A DNA stretch of 9,760 nt from Thermoleophilia bacterium (GTDB lineage Bacteria; Actinomycetota; Thermoleophilia; Gaiellales; SKUG01), in the NCBI GenBank assembly GCA_025964455.1, contig JAOPYU010000239.1:1-9760 (forward strand), read 5' to 3'. Made by a program: the position numbers and the translations under genes. The notes under the pieces were generated by a model that did not search any database, was not told the DNA's origin, and saw nothing but the letters and a program-made list of their open reading frames with translations. Positions 6,099 to 9,760 of this stretch are shown one piece after another (position 1 is the stretch's first letter; each line of letters begins with the position of its first letter).

Positions 6099-7180
6099 GG
6101 CACGACCTTTCCGTTGCGATCGCCCCATGCGTTGGGCGGGATCACCGTGGCGTAGACCTTCGCGCTGCCGTTGCGCAGCGGGCCGAGGAAGATGTCGACC
6201 TCGAGGTTGTTGGTGATGCCGCACACGCCCATGATGTTGACGCTGTTGTTGATGTGGCCCAGGCGCCCGTTGGTCGCGGCCAGACGACCGCCGAGCGAGC
6301 CGAGCACGTCACCGGTCGCGACGACGTCCTTGCGCATGGATCGCACGCTGACGACCTGCGACTTGAGGCCCGCGGCGATCACCCCGAGCTGGCTGCTCAT
6401 GCTCGAGTTGATCTCGTTGACCTTGCCGATCTCCTCGTCGAGCGTGATGAGCGTGGTGTCCATCTGCTCCATGCCCTTGGCGATCGTGTCGACGTCCTTG
6501 AGCATGCCGCCCATGGTGCCGTCGATCGTGCCGAGCTGACCCTTCAGCTCCTTGGAGTCCGACGACATCTTGGCGAGGCTCCGGGTCTTGGTGTCGAGGT
6601 TCGCGAGCCCCTGGTTCGCCGTGCCGAGCTGCAGCTTCAGCTTCTCGTTGCCGGAGCTGATCGAGGAGAGCGTGTCGGCGAGCGATCCCATGAAGCCGAG
6701 GATCGCCCAGATCGCCACGAGCAGGCACACGAAGACGATCACCGCGGCGAGGGTGCGCTGGCGCGGATCCTGCGCGACCCGCACCGGGGCTGCATAGCGC
6801 GGCGGGCCGACGGGAGCGAGCTCCTCCGGCTCCACGAAGGTCGGCTGCGGCTCGGCGGCGGGCTCCGCGACCGGCTGCGCCGGGGGCATCACGTACTGCA
6901 CGGGGAGCGGCTGCTCGACGTGCCCGTGTGTGGGGGCGTACGGCGGCTGCTGCGCGGGCTGCTGGTGCGCGAAGGGGTAGTGCCACTGCCCCTGCTCGTC
7001 CTGCCAAGGCTGGGTCCAGCCACCGTAGATCGGCTGCTGCGGCTGCTCGGGCTGCTGCGGCGGCGTGGCTGCCGGCTCGTGCGCGTGCTGCGGAGGCAGC
7101 TGGTGCGCGTTGCCGGCGAGCGACTGCCAGCTCGAGCCGAGCGGTGTCGCGTCGTCGTGTGGTTCGCCCCATGCGCTCAT
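6092..7180 (-). CDS. Membrane-anchored helical protein C with long Pro/Gln-rich cytoplasmic head
   Basis: 362 residues, the largest of the A-E set. Residues 1-140 are a disordered head rich in Pro, Gln, His and Trp/Tyr (QPEQPQQPIYGGWTQPWQDE and similar), which often bind partner proteins. The transmembrane helix is at about 143-164 (LAAVIVFVCLLVAIWAILGF). Residues 168-316 are a helical region with Leu/Met spacing (ELKGQLGTIDGTMGGMLKDV; LDEEIGKVNEINSSMSSQLG). A small end module (317-362) starts NIMGVCGITNN and ends GKVVPC; Cys320 and the last residue Cys362 could form a disulfide outside the cell. I do not recognise the family. The start at 7180 gives an ATGA overlap with the stop of B and has AAGGGAG upstream; the frame stays open to 7990 but only as a shadow of B and A. 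The head is the only large cytoplasmic part in the cluster and could link the assembly to a cytoplasmic partner. Confidence 0.87.
   Translation of the reverse strand: MSAWGEPHDDATPLGSSWQSLAGNAHQLPPQHAHEPAATPPQQPEQPQQPIYGGWTQPWQDEQGQWHYPFAHQQPAQQPPYAPTHGHVEQPLPVQYVMPPAQPVAEPAAEPQPTFVEPEELAPVGPPRYAAPVRVAQDPRQRTLAAVIVFVCLLVAIWAILGFMGSLADTLSSISSGNEKLKLQLGTANQGLANLDTKTRSLAKMSSDSKELKGQLGTIDGTMGGMLKDVDTIAKGMEQMDTTLITLDEEIGKVNEINSSMSSQLGVIAAGLKSQVVSVRSMRKDVVATGDVLGSLGGRLAATNGRLGHINNSVNIMGVCGITNNLEVDIFLGPLRNGSAKVYATVIPPNAWGDRNGKVVPC
6106..6112 (-). promoter_or_regulatory. Shine-Dalgarno site of gene D inside the end of gene C
   Basis: GGAAAGG on the minus strand, 7 nt before the ATG at 6098. Together with the ATGCTGA overlap with the stop of C it settles the start of D. 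Confidence 0.65.
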
Positions 7181-7782
7181 CCGGTCGGCGCTCCCTTCGC
7201 GAGCGGCAGCCCGTACTTCTGCATCTTGGCCGCGATCGCGCTCAGCTCGACGTTGATGGCAGTCGTGTCGGCGTTGATCTTGGCGAGCTGCGCGTGCGTG
7301 CGCGCGGTTGCCGACGGCAGCGTGCCGAGCAGGCCGGTCATCTTCTTGGTGCTCGCGTTGACACCGTCCACGCCCGTGGCGAGCTCCCCGCTGGTCGCAT
7401 CCATGCGCCCGACCACCTTGATGAGCGAGTGCTTCTCCTTGAGGATCAGCTCGAGCTCCTCGTTGGTTGCGGCCATGGCGTCGCGCGTGTGCGCGAGCGT
7501 CTTGGACTGGCTCGCCAGCACCTTCTCGAGCTCGGCGGACGGCGCTGCGCGCTCGATCACGCTCTCCATGACCTGGTTGCCTTCGGTCATGTGCTCGACC
7601 GAGGCGTGCAGGTGGGTCGCGATGCCCTTGGTGGTCGCGAGCGAGATCTGTCCGACCACCAGCACGATGGCGAGCACGATGCCGGCGATGCCGACCATCG
7701 CCTGTCCACCCGCACTGCCGAGTCGCTGCTCGTCCACGAGCACCGCCAGCGGGGATCCGTCGTTGCGGGAGTACGCGCTCAC
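7177..7782 (-). CDS. Membrane-anchored helical protein B
   Basis: 201 residues from a GTG start, the shortest of the A-E set. Residues 1-27 are the cytoplasmic head. The transmembrane helix is at about 28-49 (AMVGIAGIVLAIVLVVGQIS). Residues 50-190 are a long outside helix-rich region with charged and Leu/Met-spaced stretches (SAELEKVLASQSKTLAHTRD, NEELELILKEKHSLIKVVGR, NVELSAIAAKMQKYGLPL). There is no separate end domain; it stops soon after KYGLP, a motif also found where the end domain of E begins (KYGVP). I know no family for it. The GTG at 7782 is chosen because it makes a 4-nt GTGA overlap with the stop of A and has GAGGG 7 nt upstream. An ATG at 7803 would add 7 residues and lengthen the overlap. 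Coupled to A before it and C behind it, it is probably an equimolar subunit of the same complex. Confidence 0.86.
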   Translation of the reverse strand: MSAYSRNDGSPLAVLVDEQRLGSAGGQAMVGIAGIVLAIVLVVGQISLATTKGIATHLHASVEHMTEGNQVMESVIERAAPSAELEKVLASQSKTLAHTRDAMAATNEELELILKEKHSLIKVVGRMDATSGELATGVDGVNASTKKMTGLLGTLPSATARTHAQLAKINADTTAINVELSAIAAKMQKYGLPLAKGAPTG

Positions 7783-8630
7783 AGTCCGGCCCTCGCTTCC
7801 CATGCGTCGGCGGGGCGCGCGGGCTGCGCGCCGGTCGTCGGTGCCGCCTCTCCTGCGCCGCCGCCCTGCGTGGCGAGCTCGCGCATGACCACGTCGAGCG
7901 GTCGACCGTCATCGGTCGTGGGGATCGGCACCTCGCCCGGGAGCGATGCGTTGAGCGCCTTGGTGTTGGCGAGCGCCGCGGAGGTGCCACCCTTGGCGAT
8001 CGATCCGGCCTTGGCTTCGATGGCCGCCATCCGCTTGGTGAGTTCCTGGGTGGAGCCCGCGAGCCCGAGCATGGAACCCGACAGGAAACCGATGTCGGTG
8101 TTGAGCGACTCCATCGTGTCCGCGCTGCGCGCGCTCACGGCGCCGAGCGCGGCGATCTGCTCCTTCATCTCCGTCGTCGTGGCGCCCACGTTCCCCAGGC
8201 CCGAGTCGATCGCCTCCACCGACGCGTTCATGGTGACGAGCGCCGAGACCATCGCGGGGATGGCGGCCTCGCTGCGGTTGATCGACTTGATGTAGCCGAC
8301 GTACGACGTGGGGTCGTCGGAGGAGTTCTCGGCGATCCACTTCATGTTCCCGTCGAGCGACTGGGAGATCTTGAGCGGGTCCATCGAATCCGGCTTGTTG
8401 CGGTTCGGGGCTCCATCGACGTCGTAGCCGAGCTTGCCGGGAACGCCGGCGATCGTGGCGAGCAGGCCGACCACGCAGATGGCGAGGCCGCCGATGAACA
8501 GCAGCGTCGACCAGTGCAGCTTCTGCGGCCGCGGCGCCGGCAGCACGACGGGTTCGGCGGCGCCTCGCGGCGTCGCGCTCCCGTGTCCCGGCTGCGGTCC
8601 ACCGACCGCATAGCTGCTTGCAAAGTCCAT
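7779..8630 (-). CDS. Membrane-anchored helical protein A, first gene of the cluster
   Basis: 283 residues. The head (1-40) is short, Pro/Gly-rich and ends RPQKLHW, a positive-inside flank. The transmembrane helix is at about 41-63 (STLLFIGGLAICVVGLLATI). A linker follows (64-90, KLGYDVDGAPNRNKPDSMDP), then a helical region (about 91-215) with Leu/Met/Ile spacing (MVSALVTMNASVEAIDSGLG; ADTMESLNTDIGFLSGSMLG; ELTKRMAAIEAKAGSIAKGG). The C-terminal tail (232-283) is Pro/Ala/Gly-rich and likely unstructured. I recognise no family. The ATG at 8630 is chosen because AGGA lies just upstream and the protein head resembles those of the other members. A GTG at 8666 would add 12 residues of unlikely composition. 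Its last bases overlap B's start by 4 nt. It is the first gene after the hairpin behind the lysyl-oxidase gene, so the operon promoter should lie in 8631-8707 or further upstream. Confidence 0.85.
   Translation of the reverse strand: MDFASSYAVGGPQPGHGSATPRGAAEPVVLPAPRPQKLHWSTLLFIGGLAICVVGLLATIAGVPGKLGYDVDGAPNRNKPDSMDPLKISQSLDGNMKWIAENSSDDPTSYVGYIKSINRSEAAIPAMVSALVTMNASVEAIDSGLGNVGATTTEMKEQIAALGAVSARSADTMESLNTDIGFLSGSMLGLAGSTQELTKRMAAIEAKAGSIAKGGTSAALANTKALNASLPGEVPIPTTDDGRPLDVVMRELATQGGGAGEAAPTTGAQPARPADAWEARAGL
7790..7794 (-). promoter_or_regulatory. Shine-Dalgarno site deciding the GTG start of gene B
   Basis: GAGGG on the minus strand, 7 nt before the GTG at 7782, inside the end of gene A. 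It supports the GTG over the ATG at 7803, which this site would lie downstream of. Confidence 0.6.
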
Positions 8631-8669
8631 CGTCCTGCGTCCCGTCCCGAGATGCGTCCCTACCACTGT

Positions 8670-8689
8670 GTCGCGCTGGCTGGCGCGAC
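8670..8689. repeat. Perfect inverted repeat upstream of gene A
   Basis: GTCGCGC (8670-8676) and GCGCGAC (8683-8689) are perfect inverted copies with a 6-nt loop, in the short gap between the lysyl-oxidase gene and gene A. It could be an operator for the A-G operon or a second stem that helps stop read-through. I see no convincing -10/-35 pair next to it. Confidence 0.4.
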
Positions 8690-8707
8690 CGTTGCACCGC
8701 GGCCCAT

Positions 8708-8730
8708 GTCAGGCCACGCTGCGGCCTGAC
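8708..8730 (-). terminator. Hairpin terminator candidate behind the lysyl-oxidase gene
   Basis: GTCAGGCC (8708-8715) pairs perfectly with GGCCTGAC (8723-8730) around a 7-nt loop. The stem begins at the base directly behind the TGA (8733-8731) of the lysyl-oxidase gene. There is no T-tract on the minus strand, as is common for terminators in high-GC actinobacteria. It probably separates that transcript from the A-G cluster. Confidence 0.6.
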
Positions 8731-9759
8731 TCAGTGCTCCTCGCCCGCCGCGTGGGCATGCTCGGTGCGGTTGTGCGCGAGGCTGTCGACGACGCTCGGG
8801 ATGACGATGCGTCCGTCGGCGAGCTGCTGGTAGTCGCCGCTGGGCGCGAAGTCCGAACGGACCGTGCGCACCTTGCCGTCCTGGCCCACCTCGATGAGCG
8901 TGTCGGCGACGTTGTTGCGCTCGTCCTGCTCGAGCACCTCGTCGCTCGGGTCGAAGCTCTGGCGCAGCACGTAGCGGCCCGGCTGGAGGTTCGGCACCTT
9001 GAAGCTCTGGCCCTCCAGGCCTGCGCCGTAGACGTCCGCCATGCCGACCGAGATCCCCTGGACGACGTCGGCGTCGACGATGTCGCGGTCGACCTTGCCC
9101 TTCGCCTGGAGCTTGCTCGCGAGCTCCTGGTTCTTCGGGTCCTTGACGTCGAACGAGTCGATGTCGGTGATGTAGAAGGACTGCTTCACGCCACCGGCGA
9201 TCTCTGAGTCGACCTTCGGGCGGCCGCTGCCATCCGCGTTGAACAGCTGGAAGTAGACGAAGTCGTCGAAGTGCAGGTGGCTGTGGTCGCGGCGCTCGTC
9301 GAGGCGCAGCCCGCCCTGCAGGTCGCGCTCGGACGCGGTGCCGTCCTGGTTGAAGATCACCTGGGTCGTGCGGCTGGAGCCCGCCTGCTCGTCGAAGTGC
9401 AGCGCGAGCTGCAGCGCCGCCGCGCCCTGGTTGCCGACGACCGAATCGAACCGGATCTCGTCCCCCTGGCGGTACACGTCGGTGGGGGCGGCCTGGACGC
9501 CGTCGGGGAGCAGGTCCCCCTGCTTGAGCGTCGCGAGGCGATCACCGGTGTCGGCCGGCGCGGCGGGTGTGGAGCCGCCTGCGCGGATCGCGTCCACGAC
9601 GCCCGCGGCAGCAAGACCCACGCCTGCGCCGAGCAGCGGCCCGAACGCCTTGGTGTTGCGCGCGAGGATGGCTCCGGCTCCAGCAGCTGTGCCGACGCCC
9701 GCGAGGATCCCGCTCACCAGCTTGCGGGTGTCGGGCGAGTCGCTCGTCAGCTTCGAGGC
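8731..9759 (-). CDS. Lysyl oxidase-family protein (N-terminus cut by the window edge)
   Basis: The frame stays open to the window edge, so the GTG at 9717 may be internal. Numbering below is from that GTG, 328 residues to the stop. Residues 1-45 are two Gly/Ala-rich hydrophobic stretches, perhaps a membrane hairpin or leader. Residues 60-280 match the lysyl oxidase family: RFDSVVGNQGAAALQL, then the copper motif HSHLH (His145, 147, 149) followed by FDDFVYFQLF, then KQSFYITD, then VQGISVGMADVYGAG, then NLQPGRYVLRQSFDP and DERNN. By alignment to animal LOX, Lys178 and Tyr230 are the residues that form the lysyl tyrosylquinone cofactor, so all catalytic parts are present. None of the cysteines of animal LOX are kept (FYITD in place of FCLED). 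The expected reaction is oxidative deamination of a primary amine or peptidyl lysine, outside the membrane, with copper. The C-terminus ends in a His-rich tail (EHAHAAGEEH). Links to the A-G cluster are positional only. Confidence 0.85.
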   Translation of the reverse strand, partial: ASKLTSDSPDTRKLVSGILAGVGTAAGAGAILARNTKAFGPLLGAGVGLAAAGVVDAIRAGGSTPAAPADTGDRLATLKQGDLLPDGVQAAPTDVYRQGDEIRFDSVVGNQGAAALQLALHFDEQAGSSRTTQVIFNQDGTASERDLQGGLRLDERRDHSHLHFDDFVYFQLFNADGSGRPKVDSEIAGGVKQSFYITDIDSFDVKDPKNQELASKLQAKGKVDRDIVDADVVQGISVGMADVYGAGLEGQSFKVPNLQPGRYVLRQSFDPSDEVLEQDERNNVADTLIEVGQDGKVRTVRSDFAPSGDYQQLADGRIVIPSVVDSLAHNRTEHAHAAGEEH

Positions 9760-9760
9760 G

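Noticed and set aside
7181..7990. Extension of gene C to an upstream start
   Set aside because: Arg/Ala-rich out-of-frame shadow of genes A and B; the ATG at 7180 with the ATGA overlap is the natural start.
6254..8295. Long plus-strand open frames (544 and 455 codons) opposite A-C
   Set aside because: Typical antisense shadows of high-GC genes: Arg/Ala/His-rich or repetitive, no domains, while the minus strand has clear membrane helices and coupled starts.
4340..8630. Chemoreceptors (methyl-accepting proteins) or MCE proteins as identity of A-E
   Set aside because: No HAMP, no conserved signalling hairpin tip, no cytoplasmic helical bundle, and no MCE beta domain behind the transmembrane helix; only the helical style is similar.

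Overview
This is a high-GC window whose coding style fits an actinobacterial genome: strong third-position G/C bias, leaderless-looking promoters in which a TANNNT box lies 6-7 nt before the start codon, and Ala/Pro/Gly-rich linkers. The gene content (single-pass envelope proteins, a bacterial lysyl oxidase) suggests a deep actinobacterial lineage such as Thermoleophilia. That placement is a low-confidence inference, because no rRNA or marker gene is present. There are no mobile elements, tRNAs or CRISPR arrays. All stretches without genes are shorter than 300 bases.

Left part (1-2770). The window opens inside a plus-strand gene for a LuxC-type acyl-CoA reductase with its catalytic cysteine. 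It converges with a minus-strand orphan gene for a 101-residue protein (736-1041). Divergent from that is a tandem-rhodanese sulfurtransferase (1149-2045), followed by a 213-residue protein with one fibronectin-III-like domain (2127-2768). The tail of that gene overlaps, end to end, the tail of a minus-strand gene.

Main part (2740-8630, minus strand). Seven genes lie in a row, here called A to G in transcription order. A (8630-7779), B (7782-7177), C (7180-6092), D (6098-5286) and E (5254-4340) each encode a short or disordered cytoplasmic N-terminus, one transmembrane helix and a long outside region of Leu/Met-spaced, Ser/Thr/Gly/Asn-rich helix. Their C-terminal tails differ. A-B, B-C and C-D overlap by 4-7 nt, so they are almost certainly translated as one unit. 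After E comes a 58-bp tandem repeat that carries a 21-bp interrupted hairpin directly behind the stop codon. Then comes F (4127-2916), a membrane-anchored protein with a long Asp-Pro repeat linker and a C-terminal globular domain. Last is G (2916-2740), a 58-residue two-helix membrane protein whose start shares a base with F's stop. I recognise no named family for A-G. I propose that they form a hetero-oligomeric envelope assembly. The nearest architectural analogy is the multi-subunit Mce needle, but no MCE domain is visible.

Right edge (8731-9759, minus strand). A lysyl-oxidase-family protein, cut by the window edge, keeps the His-x-His-x-His copper motif and the lysine and tyrosine that form the lysyl tyrosylquinone cofactor in animal enzymes. 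A perfect hairpin directly behind its stop separates it from the A-G cluster.
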